Positions 25,513 to 34,550 of a stretch of DNA of 64,000 nt are shown here, one piece after another. The position numbers and the translations under genes are program-made. The stretch lies in assembly GCF_002014825.1 (NCBI RefSeq), contig NZ_MUYU01000015.1:151177-215176 (forward strand), written 5' to 3'. Origin of the DNA: Moraxella pluranimalium (lineage in GTDB: Bacteria > Pseudomonadota > Gammaproteobacteria > Pseudomonadales > Moraxellaceae). The stretch's first letter is position 1, and each line of letters starts with the position of its first letter. Under the pieces are notes generated by a model, which made no database searches, was not told the origin of the DNA, and was given only the letters and a program-made list of their open reading frames with translations.

Positions 25513-26016
25513 ATGCGTTTAACCACTCGTGGACGGTATGCCGTTACTGCCTTGCTTGATTTGGCTGTCCAAGAGAACCGCCATCAAGGTGCTGTGTCTT
25601 TGTCCGACATTGCAAAACGCCAATCCATCTCCATATCCTATCTCGAACAGCTATTTTCAAAGCTACGCAAAAAAGGGCTGGTCAATAGCACACGGGGCGC
25701 ATCTGGCGGTTATCATCTTGCCAAGCCACTTAGTGAAATTGACATCATGAGCATCATCACCGCTGTCGATGAGAGCATCAACGCCACGCAGTGCGGTGGT
25801 AAAGGCGATTGCCATGATGGTTCGATGTGCTTGACGCATGATTTGTGGCATAATTTGTCTGCACACATCGAATCATACCTAAAGAATGTCACCCTAGCGC
25901 AGTTATTAGAAACCAAGAACACACAAGCCATCGCTGACCGCCAAGAAAGTCGGGTCTGCGGGGCAAAAAAAGACTCACAAATCACAACAATCAATTTAAT
26001 CGGAAATCTAGCATGA
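25513..26016 (+). CDS. iscR: Fe-S cluster regulator IscR
   Basis: Rrf2-family repressor of the isc operon. 167 residues. It starts [18 protein letters not shown] and has a winged helix-turn-helix in the first 60 residues. The cluster ligands are present in [16 protein letters not shown] (Cys-x5-Cys-x5-Cys-x2-His, about residues 92-107). Its stop overlaps the iscS start (ATGA at 26013-26016), so translation is coupled. Confidence 0.96.
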   Translation: MRLTTRGRYAVTALLDLAVQENRHQGAVSLSDIAKRQSISISYLEQLFSKLRKKGLVNSTRGASGGYHLAKPLSEIDIMSIITAVDESINATQCGGKGDCHDGSMCLTHDLWHNLSAHIESYLKNVTLAQLLETKNTQAIADRQESRVCGAKKDSQITTINLIGNLA

Positions 26017-27236
26017 GCCAGACATCACTTATTTATCTTGACTACGCTGCCACCACACCAGTTGCCAAAGAAGTGGCTGACAAGATGGTACAATATCTAA
26101 CTTTTGACGGTATCTTTGGTAACCCAGCTTCTCGCTCGCATGGCTTTGGCTGGCAAGCAGAAGAAGCGGTTGAGCACGCTCGTGACCAAATCGCCCAGAC
26201 TGTCGGCGCTGACCCACGCGAAATCGTCTTTACCAGTGGCGCAACCGAGTCAGATAACCTTGCTATCAAAGGTGTGGCACATTTTTATCACACAAAAGGT
26301 AAGCACATCATCACAAGCAAAATCGAACACAAAGCTGTGCTAGATACCTGCCGTCAGCTAGAGCAAGAAGGCTTTGAGATTACTTATCTTGAGCCAGAAC
26401 AAGGTACAGGTCTGATTACCCCTGCCCAGGTCGAAGCTGCGCTGCGTGATGATACCATTTTGGTCAGCCTAATGGCGGTCAATAACGAGCTAGGCACAGT
26501 CACAGACATCGCTGCCATTGGTGAAATCACTCGTGCCAAAGGCGTGCTATTCCATGTCGATGCTGCTCAAGCCGTTGGCAAAATCAAAATCAACCTAGGC
26601 GAGCTAAAAGTCGATTTGATGAGCTTCTCAGCACACAAAATCTATGGCCCAAAAGGTATCGGCGCACTGTATGTCGGTCGTAAGCCACGCGTACGCATCA
26701 AAGCAGAACAGCACGGCGGCGGTCATGAGCGTGGTATGCGTTCAGGCACACTAGCGACACACCAAATCGTCGGTATGGGCGAAGCGTTTGCCCTATCGGT
26801 ACAGCGTTTTAATGAAGACCATGCCCACATCAAGGCTTTGCGTGATAAGCTATGGAATGGACTACAAGACATCGAAGAAGTCTATCTAAACGGCAGCCTT
26901 GAGCATGGTATCCCAAATGTGCTTAATGTCAGCTTTAACTTCGTCGAAGGCGAGAGCCTAATGATGAGCCTAAAAGATTTGGCAGTATCATCAGGTTCGG
27001 CGTGTACATCAGCCACCCTTGAGCCATCGTATGTCCTGCGTGCCATCGGTCGCCCTGATGAGCTGGCACATTCATCGATTCGCTTTAGTATCGGTCGCTA
27101 TACCACCGAAGCAGACATTGACCGTGTGCTTGCCCAAATCCATGAAGCGGTTGAGAAACTGCGTGAACTATCGCCACTGTGGGATATGTTCAAAGAAGGG
27201 ATTGACTTATCAACCGTTGAATGGCAAGAACACTGA
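26013..27236 (+). CDS. iscS: Cysteine desulfurase IscS
   Basis: PLP enzyme that takes sulfur from cysteine and hands it to IscU and other acceptors. 407 residues, with the PLP lysine in [10 protein letters not shown] (about residue 208) and the catalytic Cys loop in [14 protein letters not shown] (about residue 330). The C-terminal [20 protein letters not shown] matches the IscU-docking tail. It is separated from iscU by 306 nt of structured DNA, far more than usual for this operon. Confidence 0.97.
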   Translation: MSQTSLIYLDYAATTPVAKEVADKMVQYLTFDGIFGNPASRSHGFGWQAEEAVEHARDQIAQTVGADPREIVFTSGATESDNLAIKGVAHFYHTKGKHIITSKIEHKAVLDTCRQLEQEGFEITYLEPEQGTGLITPAQVEAALRDDTILVSLMAVNNELGTVTDIAAIGEITRAKGVLFHVDAAQAVGKIKINLGELKVDLMSFSAHKIYGPKGIGALYVGRKPRVRIKAEQHGGGHERGMRSGTLATHQIVGMGEAFALSVQRFNEDHAHIKALRDKLWNGLQDIEEVYLNGSLEHGIPNVLNVSFNFVEGESLMMSLKDLAVSSGSACTSATLEPSYVLRAIGRPDELAHSSIRFSIGRYTTEADIDRVLAQIHEAVEKLRELSPLWDMFKEGIDLSTVEWQEH

Positions 27237-27339
27237 TTGTCTGTGTGGTTATGCCTATTGCGTCGTTAGGCTCACTTGATGTACTAGATGTACACCATCG
27301 TTCGCCTGCCTAGCACTAGGCGATAACCACTTCGACAAT
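27236..27339 (+). repeat. iscS-iscU stem-loop element 1
   Basis: It begins at the last base of the iscS stop codon. Outer arms ATTGTC/GACAAT and GTGGTTAT/ATAACCAC (27236-27252 with 27323-27339) enclose a smaller GCCTA/TAGGC hairpin and the core at 27290-27319, which contains CCTAGCACTAG. The core recurs in element 2 with seven differences in 30 bases, all transitions. Confidence 0.7.
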
Positions 27340-27341
27340 AG

Positions 27342-27417
27342 TTATTTATAGAACTGATGCTCGATGTGCATAAGTACACCGTCGCTTACCCACCTAGCAC
27401 CAGCCACCTATAAATAA
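27342..27417 (+). repeat. iscS-iscU stem-loop element 2
   Basis: A perfect 10-bp inverted repeat (27342-27351 with 27408-27417), unrelated in sequence to the arms of element 1, encloses the related core at 27374-27403. Confidence 0.7.
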
Positions 27418-27428
27418 ACGATTACCGA

Positions 27429-27458
27429 GTGTTGCCTACCTAATACTAATTGCAACAC
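27429..27458 (+). repeat. iscS-iscU stem-loop element 3
   Basis: GTGTTGC (27429-27435) pairs with GCAACAC (27452-27458) around a loop CTACCTAATACTAATT, which again resembles the CCTAGCACTAG core by transitions only. Confidence 0.65.
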
Positions 27459-27483
27459 AACAGATTAAAATTTAGTAGAAAAT

Positions 27484-27515
27484 TTGGCAAATCCAGCCAT
27501 CGCACGATTTGCCAA
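27484..27515 (+). promoter_or_regulatory. Hairpin just upstream of the iscU ribosome site
   Basis: A perfect 10-bp stem (27484-27493 with 27506-27515) with a 12-nt loop, ending about 28 nt before the iscU ATG. It lacks a T-tract, so it is more likely an mRNA stability or processing element than a terminator. Confidence 0.55.
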
Positions 27516-27542
27516 TTCACCAAACTTATAAGAGATACAGTT

Positions 27543-27926
27543 ATGGCATATTCAGATAAAGTCATTGACCATTATGAAAATCCACGCAATGTGGGCAATC
27601 TAGACAAAAACGCTAAGAATGTCGGCACTGGCATGGTCGGTGCACCAGCCTGTGGTGATGTGATGCGCCTACAAATCCAAGTCAGCGATGATGGCATCAT
27701 CGAAGATGCAAAATTCAAGACTTATGGCTGTGGCTCAGCGATTGCATCAAGCTCGCTAGTCACCGAATGGCTAAAAGGCAAAACCCTAGACCAAGCCGCT
27801 GCGATTAAAAACAAAGACATCGCAGAAGAACTTGCTTTGCCACCGGTTAAAGTACACTGCTCGGTACTTGCCGAAGATGCCATCAAAGCTGCGATTGAAG
27901 ATTATCAAGCCAAAGCACAAGCATAA
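27543..27926 (+). CDS. iscU: Fe-S cluster scaffold IscU
   Basis: Scaffold on which the [2Fe-2S] cluster is built. 127 residues from the ATG at 27543 (MAYSDKVIDHYENPRNVG). Three ligand cysteines lie in GAPACGD, YGCGSAIASSS and KVHCSVLAED; the chaperone-recognition LPPVK is just before the last. Downstream are iscA, hscB, hscA and fdx. Confidence 0.97.
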   Translation: MAYSDKVIDHYENPRNVGNLDKNAKNVGTGMVGAPACGDVMRLQIQVSDDGIIEDAKFKTYGCGSAIASSSLVTEWLKGKTLDQAAAIKNKDIAEELALPPVKVHCSVLAEDAIKAAIEDYQAKAQA

Positions 27927-27981
27927 TTTATGAAATGCTTGTTTGACGCTCGCTTGATTATCCTGTTCAACACTTAGACAT

Positions 27982-28001
27982 CTGCCGATACACATCGGCA
28001 G
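27982..28001 (+). promoter_or_regulatory. Intercistronic hairpin between iscU and iscA
   Basis: CTGCCGAT and ATCGGCAG form a perfect 8-bp stem with an ACAC loop, without a T-tract. It probably protects or processes the transcript. Confidence 0.5.
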
Positions 28002-28030
28002 TCATCGCCAATTTAGTGAAGGAAATTGTC

Positions 28031-28351
28031 ATGATTACCCTAACCGCTCGTGCTGCACAGCATGTCAAAGACTTCTTAGAAAACCGTGGTAGCGGCGAAG
28101 GCATCCGTGTCGGTGTGCGTACGGCTGGCTGTTCTGGATTGGCTTATGTGCTTGAGTTCGTCGATGAGCCAAATGATACCGATGAGAAATTCTCAAGCGG
28201 CGGCGTGAATGTCTTTGTTGACCCAAAAAGCTTGGTATATCTCAACGGTCTTGAGATGGATTATGTCACCGAAGGGCTAAACTCTGGCTTTAAATTCACC
28301 AACCCTAACCAAAAAGGTGAATGTGGCTGCGGTGAGTCATTCACTGTCTAA
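28031..28351 (+). CDS. iscA: A-type Fe-S carrier IscA
   Basis: Carrier that passes clusters to target proteins. 106 residues from the ATG at 28031, behind GAAGGA. The three conserved cysteines are in TAGCSGLAY and in the C-terminal [11 protein letters not shown]. Ends 8 nt before hscB. Confidence 0.96.
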   Translation: MITLTARAAQHVKDFLENRGSGEGIRVGVRTAGCSGLAYVLEFVDEPNDTDEKFSSGGVNVFVDPKSLVYLNGLEMDYVTEGLNSGFKFTNPNQKGECGCGESFTV

Positions 28352-28359
28352 GGCACGCT

Positions 28360-28884
28360 ATGAATAACCATTTTTTTGCGCTGTTTGGTTTACCTATCAG
28401 CTTTCGGATTGATGAAACACTGCTCAAGGCCCGCTTGCTTGAGTTACAAAAAACTCATCACCCTGACCGCCAAGACGGTGACAGCATCGCCATCACCCAA
28501 AACGCATCATTGATTAATCATGCTTATGACACCCTAAAGCGTGATGATAGCCGTGCTGCGTATTTGCTTAGCTTAAATGGTGAAGATATCGATTTGGATA
28601 AATCCATCAGCGATTGGGATTTTTTGGGCGAGATGATGGAAGTTCGCATTGCGCTTGATGATACCGATGATAAAGCAAGTCTTGATAAGATGGCAAATGA
28701 AGTCAGCCAAACCAGTCAAGCGTTGGCAGATGGCTTTGATGATGCTTATCAAGCCCAAAACTGGACGACTGCTCGTGACCTTGCCCAAAAATTACAATTC
28801 GTCGGCAAACTACACGATGACATCATCGCCAAGCTCAGCGAAAGCCTGCACCAAAATAACGATGATGACGATTTGTATGTCTAA
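28360..28884 (+). CDS. hscB: Co-chaperone HscB
   Basis: J-domain protein that delivers IscU to HscA. 174 residues. The J domain has the HPD motif in KTHHPDRQDGDS (about residue 32), and the C-terminal part is the helical IscU-binding domain. A terminator follows the gene, so it closes the first isc transcription unit. Confidence 0.94.
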   Translation: MNNHFFALFGLPISFRIDETLLKARLLELQKTHHPDRQDGDSIAITQNASLINHAYDTLKRDDSRAAYLLSLNGEDIDLDKSISDWDFLGEMMEVRIALDDTDDKASLDKMANEVSQTSQALADGFDDAYQAQNWTTARDLAQKLQFVGKLHDDIIAKLSESLHQNNDDDDLYV

Positions 28885-28916
28885 TCGCTTGATTTTAGGG
28901 AAATTTTAGGAAAATC

Positions 28917-28950
28917 ACACGCCAAATTGATGCCCTTTGGCGTGTTTTTG
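28917..28950 (+). terminator. Terminator after hscB
   Basis: A 10-bp perfect stem (28917-28926 with 28936-28945) followed by T's. It separates hscB from hscA. Confidence 0.85.
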
Positions 28951-28962
28951 TGATGAAGCGCT

Positions 28963-28991
28963 TTGGATAAGGCATCAAAATTTAGTATAAT
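28963..28991 (+). promoter_or_regulatory. Promoter of hscA-fdx
   Basis: TTGGAT and TATAAT are 17 nt apart, about 64 nt before the hscA ATG. It indicates a second transcription unit for hscA and fdx. Confidence 0.65.
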
Positions 28992-29054
28992 TAGCCACTG
29001 AAAACTTACTTTTCACTAGCCACCTTTTATTTTATTTATTTTAAAGAATTTGCC

Positions 29055-30914
29055 ATGTCATTATTACAAATCAGCGAACCCAATCAAAGCAAAAATCCCC
29101 ACCAACATCGTTTTGCACTCGGCATTGACCTTGGCACGACACATTCATTGGTCGGCGTGGTTCGCTCGGGCAAGGCGCAGGTTTTGCCGTTTGATGACAC
29201 ACCATTACTACCATCTGTCGTCTATTATGGCGACCAAAGCGATACGCCACTGACTGGCAAACAGGCGCTGGCTTTTGCTGATGATACCGCCAATACCATC
29301 ATCTCAGCCAAGCGTTTTATGGGGCGAGCTCGCAGTGATATCAAATTCTCACATCCTTATACACTCTCTGGCGATGATGCCACCATGCCCGCCTTTGTCA
29401 CTGCGCAAGGTGAAAAATCCCCTGTCGAGACATCGGCACACATCCTAAATCGCCTATATCGTCACGCCGCCGCTGCCTTGCCTAATGACAGTATCCAAGG
29501 GGCGGTGATTACTGTGCCTGCGTATTTTGATGATGCACAGCGTACCGCCACCAAAGATGCCGCCACCGCAGCAGGCTTGACCGTACTTCGCCTGCTCAAT
29601 GAGCCGACCGCCGCCGCCATCGCTTATGGCTTGGATAAGGCGACCAATCACGGGACTTATTTGGTTTATGACTTGGGCGGTGGTACTTTTGATGTGTCTA
29701 TCCTACGCCTAAGTGATGGCGTGTTTGAAGTGCTTGCCACAGGGGGCAACTCAGCCTTAGGCGGTGATGATATTGACCGCCTACTTGCCAATTGGCTGAT
29801 TAAGCAGGCGAATCTTGACCCAGCACAGATTGATAATAGCGAAAAATCTCGCCTTGCCAAGCTTGCCAAAAACTACAAGCAAGCTCTGACCGATACCGAC
29901 AGTGTCACAGTTGATACCACCATCGCCGGCACACCACTGTCGCTACAGCTTGATAATCAAACGCTTAGCCAAATCATTGAGCCCGTCATCCGTCGCACGC
30001 TACAAGCCTGTGAGCAGGTGCTACTGGATGCCAAGCTTGACAAATCAGCGCTCAATGATGTCATCCTAGTCGGTGGCTCAACTCGTATGCCGGTGATTAT
30101 CCGTGCTGTCGAAGCGCATTTTAATCGTGCGCCACTGTGTAGCATCAACCCTGATGAAGTCGTTGCACTTGGCGCAAGTATCGCCGCTGACCAGCTGATT
30201 AATAAAAAAGGCGATGGCCTATTGCTGCTTGATGTCACACCGCTATCGCTTGGACTTGAGACGATGGGCGGACTTGTCGAAGTCATCATCCCACGCAACA
30301 CACCCATTCCTGTGGCTCGTCGTCAGACCTTTACCACGCACCAAGATGGTCAGACAGGCATGATTGTCCATGTCGTCCAAGGCGAGCGTGATACCGTCGC
30401 AGATTGTCGCAGTTTGGCACGCTTTGAGCTGTATAGCATCCCACCGATGAAAGCAGGTTTGGCTCGTATCGAAGTGACCTTTAGCATTGATGCCAATGGT
30501 CAGCTGACCGTCTCTGCCGAAGAAACTACCACCGGCGTCAAAAGCCACATCGAAGTCAACCCAAGCTATGGACTGACCGAAGCACAACAAGAACAGCTAC
30601 TGATGGCAGGCTTTACGCACGCCAATGAAGACAAAAAAGCCCGTATGCTCATCGAAGCCAAAGTCGAAGCCGACCGTGAGCTGATTGCGCTGACTTCAGC
30701 ATTGGCAGAGTTTGGTGCACTACTGAGCGATGACGAACAAGCCACCTTGCAAGTGCTGATGAATGGGGTGCGTGAAGCCATTGATAGCAATGATAAGGCC
30801 GTGCTTGATGATGCTGTCGCCAAGCTTAAGCCTGCCAGCGACCACTTTGCTAGCGTCATCATGGACAAAAATGTCAAAGATGCACTTGCAGGCACACGCA
30901 CCAGTGATTGGTAA
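29055..30914 (+). CDS. hscA: Fe-S assembly chaperone HscA
   Basis: Hsp70 homologue specialised for IscU. 619 residues. The ATPase domain has GIDLGTTHSLVG, VYDLGGGTFDVSILRL and VGGSTRMPVI; the substrate-binding domain starts near 385 with LLLDVTPLSLGLETMGG. Length and similarity place it with HscA and not DnaK. The fdx gene follows about 41 nt downstream. Confidence 0.95.
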   Translation: MSLLQISEPNQSKNPHQHRFALGIDLGTTHSLVGVVRSGKAQVLPFDDTPLLPSVVYYGDQSDTPLTGKQALAFADDTANTIISAKRFMGRARSDIKFSHPYTLSGDDATMPAFVTAQGEKSPVETSAHILNRLYRHAAAALPNDSIQGAVITVPAYFDDAQRTATKDAATAAGLTVLRLLNEPTAAAIAYGLDKATNHGTYLVYDLGGGTFDVSILRLSDGVFEVLATGGNSALGGDDIDRLLANWLIKQANLDPAQIDNSEKSRLAKLAKNYKQALTDTDSVTVDTTIAGTPLSLQLDNQTLSQIIEPVIRRTLQACEQVLLDAKLDKSALNDVILVGGSTRMPVIIRAVEAHFNRAPLCSINPDEVVALGASIAADQLINKKGDGLLLLDVTPLSLGLETMGGLVEVIIPRNTPIPVARRQTFTTHQDGQTGMIVHVVQGERDTVADCRSLARFELYSIPPMKAGLARIEVTFSIDANGQLTVSAEETTTGVKSHIEVNPSYGLTEAQQEQLLMAGFTHANEDKKARMLIEAKVEADRELIALTSALAEFGALLSDDEQATLQVLMNGVREAIDSNDKAVLDDAVAKLKPASDHFASVIMDKNVKDALAGTRTSDW

Positions 30915-30955
30915 TGACGAATTTATTGTAAAATTTAAACGCAAAAGAGATACTT

Positions 30956-31294
30956 ATGACCACTGTAACCCTACTACCCCACCACGAAATCTGCCCAGAA
31001 GGTGCGACCGTTGAGATTAATTCAGGTGAAAATCTGTGTGAAGCTCTGCTTGAGCGTGGCATCAAGATTGAGCACGCCTGCGATATGTCAAAAGCCTGCA
31101 CCACTTGCCATGTTATCGTCCGTCAAGGCTTTGACAGCCTAGAAGAGATGGATGATATCGAAGGTGATTTGCTTGACCGTGCATGGGGTCTTGAACCTGA
31201 TTCTCGCCTAGCTTGTCAGTGTATCGTCGCTGATGAAGATTTGGTGATTGAGATTCCAAAATACACGCTAAACCACGCCAAAGAAAATCATTAA
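30956..31294 (+). CDS. fdx: [2Fe-2S] ferredoxin of the isc system
   Basis: Electron donor for cluster assembly. 112 residues. The ligand pattern Cys-x5-Cys-x2-Cys is in HACDMSKACTTCHV, and the fourth cysteine is in RLACQCIV. It ends the isc locus; no iscX follows. Confidence 0.95.
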   Translation: MTTVTLLPHHEICPEGATVEINSGENLCEALLERGIKIEHACDMSKACTTCHVIVRQGFDSLEEMDDIEGDLLDRAWGLEPDSRLACQCIVADEDLVIEIPKYTLNHAKENH

Positions 31295-31320
31295 TCCGAT
31301 TTCTTATACCAACCCAATAA

Positions 31321-31350
31321 AATAAGGCTATCCATATCGATAGCCTTATT
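31321..31350. terminator. Bidirectional terminator between fdx and purN
   Basis: An 11-bp perfect stem (31321-31331 with 31340-31350) between convergent genes, with AT-rich ends on both sides. Confidence 0.85.
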
Positions 31351-31374
31351 TATTTTATTTTAACTAATCACAGA

Positions 31375-32037
31375 TTAATCAAGCCACAGTCGATATGGCA
31401 AAGATACAAAGCCATCGATTTGACCTGCCATGATGACATCCAAATCAAGCACGCCTTTGGCAATCAGCTCTAGCGTATATGGCACAAGCTGATGCTCAAG
31501 CTTTTGCACTCGCTTGCCAAGCGACTCAGCGGTATCATGCTCATCGACCGACAGCCAAGCTTGGGTCAATACCTGCCCTGCGTCTAGCTCAGGCGTCACC
31601 AGATGTACGCTACAGCCATGGTGCTTGTCGCCCGAGCGAATCACTCGTGCATGAGTGTCCAGCCCCTTATAAGCAGGCAGTAGCGACGGGTGTAGATTAA
31701 TCATCGCACACGGTACAGCATGGATAAACTCAGCAGATAGTACACGCATAAAGCCTGCCAATACCACCAAATCAGGCGACCATGCTTCAAGCTGAGCCAA
31801 TGCGTGCTTTTCAAAAGTGGCGATACTCATCCGCTTGCCACTTGGTGCGTGTGATAGCACTGCCACAGGGATATTGGCAGTCGTGGCTCGTGTGACGGCA
31901 TAAGCATCTTCACGATTGCTAATCACGCCGATGATGTCGATTGGCAAAGTACCTGCCTGCATCGCATCAATCATCACTTGCAGGTTTGAGCCGCTACCTG
32001 AGACCAGCACAGCGACCTTGAGACGACGATTGCTCAT
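31375..32037 (-). CDS. purN: Phosphoribosylglycinamide formyltransferase
   Basis: Transfers a formyl group from 10-formyltetrahydrofolate to GAR in purine synthesis. 220 residues. It begins VLVSGSGSNLQVMIDA after a short lead, and the active site is in MINLHPSLLPAYKG (Asn, His) with the Asp further on in ELDAGQVL. Its ATG overlaps the purM stop (TGATG at 32035-32039), so the two are translationally coupled. Confidence 0.95.
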   Translation of the reverse strand: MSNRRLKVAVLVSGSGSNLQVMIDAMQAGTLPIDIIGVISNREDAYAVTRATTANIPVAVLSHAPSGKRMSIATFEKHALAQLEAWSPDLVVLAGFMRVLSAEFIHAVPCAMINLHPSLLPAYKGLDTHARVIRSGDKHHGCSVHLVTPELDAGQVLTQAWLSVDEHDTAESLGKRVQKLEHQLVPYTLELIAKGVLDLDVIMAGQIDGFVSLPYRLWLD

Positions 32038-33080
32038 CAGATATACACCACAGCTTTGTCGGTACGCTCGACGATTTCACCGATTTTCCAGACAGTTTCG
32101 CCGCTGGCAGCAAGCTCACTCATCGCTTGCTCAGCTTTATCTGCTGGGATAGCTAGGATAAAGCCTACACCACAGTTAAAGGTGCGATACATCTCAAGCG
32201 TCTCAATATTGCCGCCTTTTTGTAGCCACTGGAACACTTCAGGTAGCTGCCAGCTGTTAGTATCGATTTGCGCCGCCAAATTCTCAGGCAATACGCGTGG
32301 CAGGTTCTCAGTCAGACCACCACCGGTGATGTGTGCCATCGCATGGATATTGGCATTGCCCAGTGATTTTTGTAGGGCATTGACCGATTTGACATAAATA
32401 CGAGTTGGTGCCATCAGTGCATCAGCTAATGAACGCTCGCCCAATTTTTCGCTAGCGACATCCGTGCCAGTCACTTCGATGACTTTACGAATCAGCGAAT
32501 AGCCATTTGAGTGTGCGCCGCTTGATGCTAGCGCAATCAGCACATCGCCTTGTTGGACATTGTCGCCTGTGATGACTTCAGACTCTTCGACCACGCCAAC
32601 ACAAAAGCCTGCTAAGTCATAATCTTCATCTTGATACATTCCCGGCATCTCAGCAGTCTCACCGCCAATGAGCGCACAGTTGGCAAGCTGACAGCCATCA
32701 CCAATCCCTGCAATCACCGTCGCCGCTGTATCAACATCCAGCTTACCAGTCGCATAATAATCTAGGAAAAATAGCGGTTCTGCACCACAAACCAATAGGT
32801 CATTGACACACATCGCCACCAAATCTTGACCGATGGTCTCATGGCGATTGAGCTGTAGTGCAAGCTTAAGCTTTGTACCTACGCCGTCCGTGCCTGAAAC
32901 CAATAGCGGTGATTTATACCCTGTTGGGATACGGCAAAGCGCACCAAAACCACCCAAGCCACCCATCACTTCAGGGCGAGAAGTGGCTTTTGCCACTGAT
33001 TTGATACGAGAAACCAACGCTTCGCCTGCGTCAATATCCACGCCTGCGTCTTTATAACTGAGTGAAGTTTGCTGTGTCAT
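32037..33080 (-). CDS. purM: Phosphoribosylformylglycinamidine cyclo-ligase (AIR synthetase)
   Basis: ATP-dependent ring closure step of purine synthesis. 347 residues. The N-terminal [20 protein letters not shown] and the segments [14 protein letters not shown] and [12 protein letters not shown] are diagnostic. It heads the purMN operon, divergent from the PerM-like gene with about 200 nt between. Confidence 0.97.
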   Translation of the reverse strand: MTQQTSLSYKDAGVDIDAGEALVSRIKSVAKATSRPEVMGGLGGFGALCRIPTGYKSPLLVSGTDGVGTKLKLALQLNRHETIGQDLVAMCVNDLLVCGAEPLFFLDYYATGKLDVDTAATVIAGIGDGCQLANCALIGGETAEMPGMYQDEDYDLAGFCVGVVEESEVITGDNVQQGDVLIALASSGAHSNGYSLIRKVIEVTGTDVASEKLGERSLADALMAPTRIYVKSVNALQKSLGNANIHAMAHITGGGLTENLPRVLPENLAAQIDTNSWQLPEVFQWLQKGGNIETLEMYRTFNCGVGFILAIPADKAEQAMSELAASGETVWKIGEIVERTDKAVVYI

Positions 33081-33284
33081 AGCTACCCTTGTAAAAAAGC
33101 AATGCCATTTGGCGGAAAAATATTGCCGTTTATTATAGCAAATTTTTCGGTTAAGTTTTATTCTGTTGTCAAAATTATTGAGTTTTTTTAAGTTTTGTCA
33201 AAAAATCTTGAGCCTTATATATCTAAAAAGCGCAAAATCGCTTAGAATAGTCCACAGTGATTCACCGATTGGAAAGTTTTATTA

Positions 33285-34367
33285 ATGTATCGCACTGGCA
33301 TTGACCCATTTTTTCGCAGATTGCTGATTTTGGCTGGTATTGGCATCTTGTTGTACGCCCTATTTTTGATGAAATCAGTCATCACGCCTTTTGTGGCGGC
33401 GTTTATTTTGGCGTATTTTTTGAATCCATTGGTCAGTGCCGTCAGCCGTATCATGCCCCGCATTTTGGCGATTAGCCTAGTATATCTCAGTAGCGCCGTG
33501 CTTGCGGTGGCGTTTTTTGTATGGCTTGTACCGCTACTGTGGGCACAGCTTGAGATTCTGTGGGAATCGCTGCCTGCTGCGGTGCTTTGGTACAATGATG
33601 TCGTGCGTCCTTGGATTTCGATGCATACTAATGCCGATTTGTTGCCACTTGATGCCAATGTCTTATCCAATGCTGCTTTAGAATTTTTGCAAAAAAACTA
33701 TCAATTTGCCGATGCGCAAGGATTCATCAAAAAAGCCCTAAGCTCAGGGATGAACTTTGCCAACAGCTTTGGGCTTGTGGTGATGGTGCCTGTGCTTGCG
33801 TTTTATTTTTTGCTTGGTTGGGATAAGCGTCTTGCCACGTGGCAATCAGCCATTCCCAAGCCCTACACCGCCAAAGTCACACAAATCGCCCAAGACTGTA
33901 ACGATGCCTTGATGAGCTTTGCCAAAGGTCAGCTACTGGTCATGCTACTGCTTGGCACGATTTATGCAGTACAGCTTGAGCTGATTGGCTTACAGCTTGG
34001 GCTGATTATTGGGATTATGGCAGGTATCGCAAGCTTTGTGCCTTATCTTGGCTTTGGCGTCGGTATCATTGCTGCGCTGATTGCTGGTGTGTTTCAATTT
34101 GGCTTTGACTGGCTACAGCTTGGGCTGATTGTCGGTGCGTTTATGGTGGGGCAAGTGCTCGAAGGCTATGTGCTACAGCCCCTATTGCTTGGCAATAAGA
34201 TTGGGTTGTCGCCACTGTGGGTAATTTTCTCTGTGCTTGCTGGTGCTGCGATGTTCGGCTTTGTGGGTATGCTGATTGCCCTACCTGTTTCAGCGGTGAT
34301 TAATGTGCTATTTTATCATGCTTATCAAGCCTATCTTGATAGCGACTGGCATCAAGGTCGCAGATAG
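33285..34367 (+). CDS. AI-2E family (PerM-like) permease
   Basis: Polytopic inner-membrane protein of the PF01594 family, 360 residues. It has hydrophobic segments near the N-terminus (LLILAGIGILLYALFLM), a long amphipathic central part, and four or more C-terminal helices with GIIAALIAGVFQ and GYVLQPLLLGNKIGLSPLWV, typical of the family. Despite the family name, many members are not AI-2 exporters; some move ions or are of unknown function. Position beside purMN and hda is conserved in related gamma-proteobacteria. Confidence 0.88.
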   Translation: MYRTGIDPFFRRLLILAGIGILLYALFLMKSVITPFVAAFILAYFLNPLVSAVSRIMPRILAISLVYLSSAVLAVAFFVWLVPLLWAQLEILWESLPAAVLWYNDVVRPWISMHTNADLLPLDANVLSNAALEFLQKNYQFADAQGFIKKALSSGMNFANSFGLVVMVPVLAFYFLLGWDKRLATWQSAIPKPYTAKVTQIAQDCNDALMSFAKGQLLVMLLLGTIYAVQLELIGLQLGLIIGIMAGIASFVPYLGFGVGIIAALIAGVFQFGFDWLQLGLIVGAFMVGQVLEGYVLQPLLLGNKIGLSPLWVIFSVLAGAAMFGFVGMLIALPVSAVINVLFYHAYQAYLDSDWHQGRR

Positions 34368-34441
34368 TATCGCTTGTTTGATGAATAGCTTTTTATGTGG
34401 TGAAAAATTCATCACTTAAGTGCAGTTTTGTGAAATTTATC

Positions 34442-34471
34442 TTGCTTAAAATCCAGTAAATATGCTATATA
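34442..34471 (+). promoter_or_regulatory. Promoter of hda
   Basis: TTGCTT (34442-34447) and TATATA (34466-34471) are 18 nt apart, and the -10 has a TG extension. Confidence 0.5.
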
Positions 34472-34550
34472 TATCAGTTGAAAAAGTTGATAAAAGCCTG
34501 ATTTCATAGAAGATAATCGCAACGATAATAATTAAGAGCTCACCGTTACC

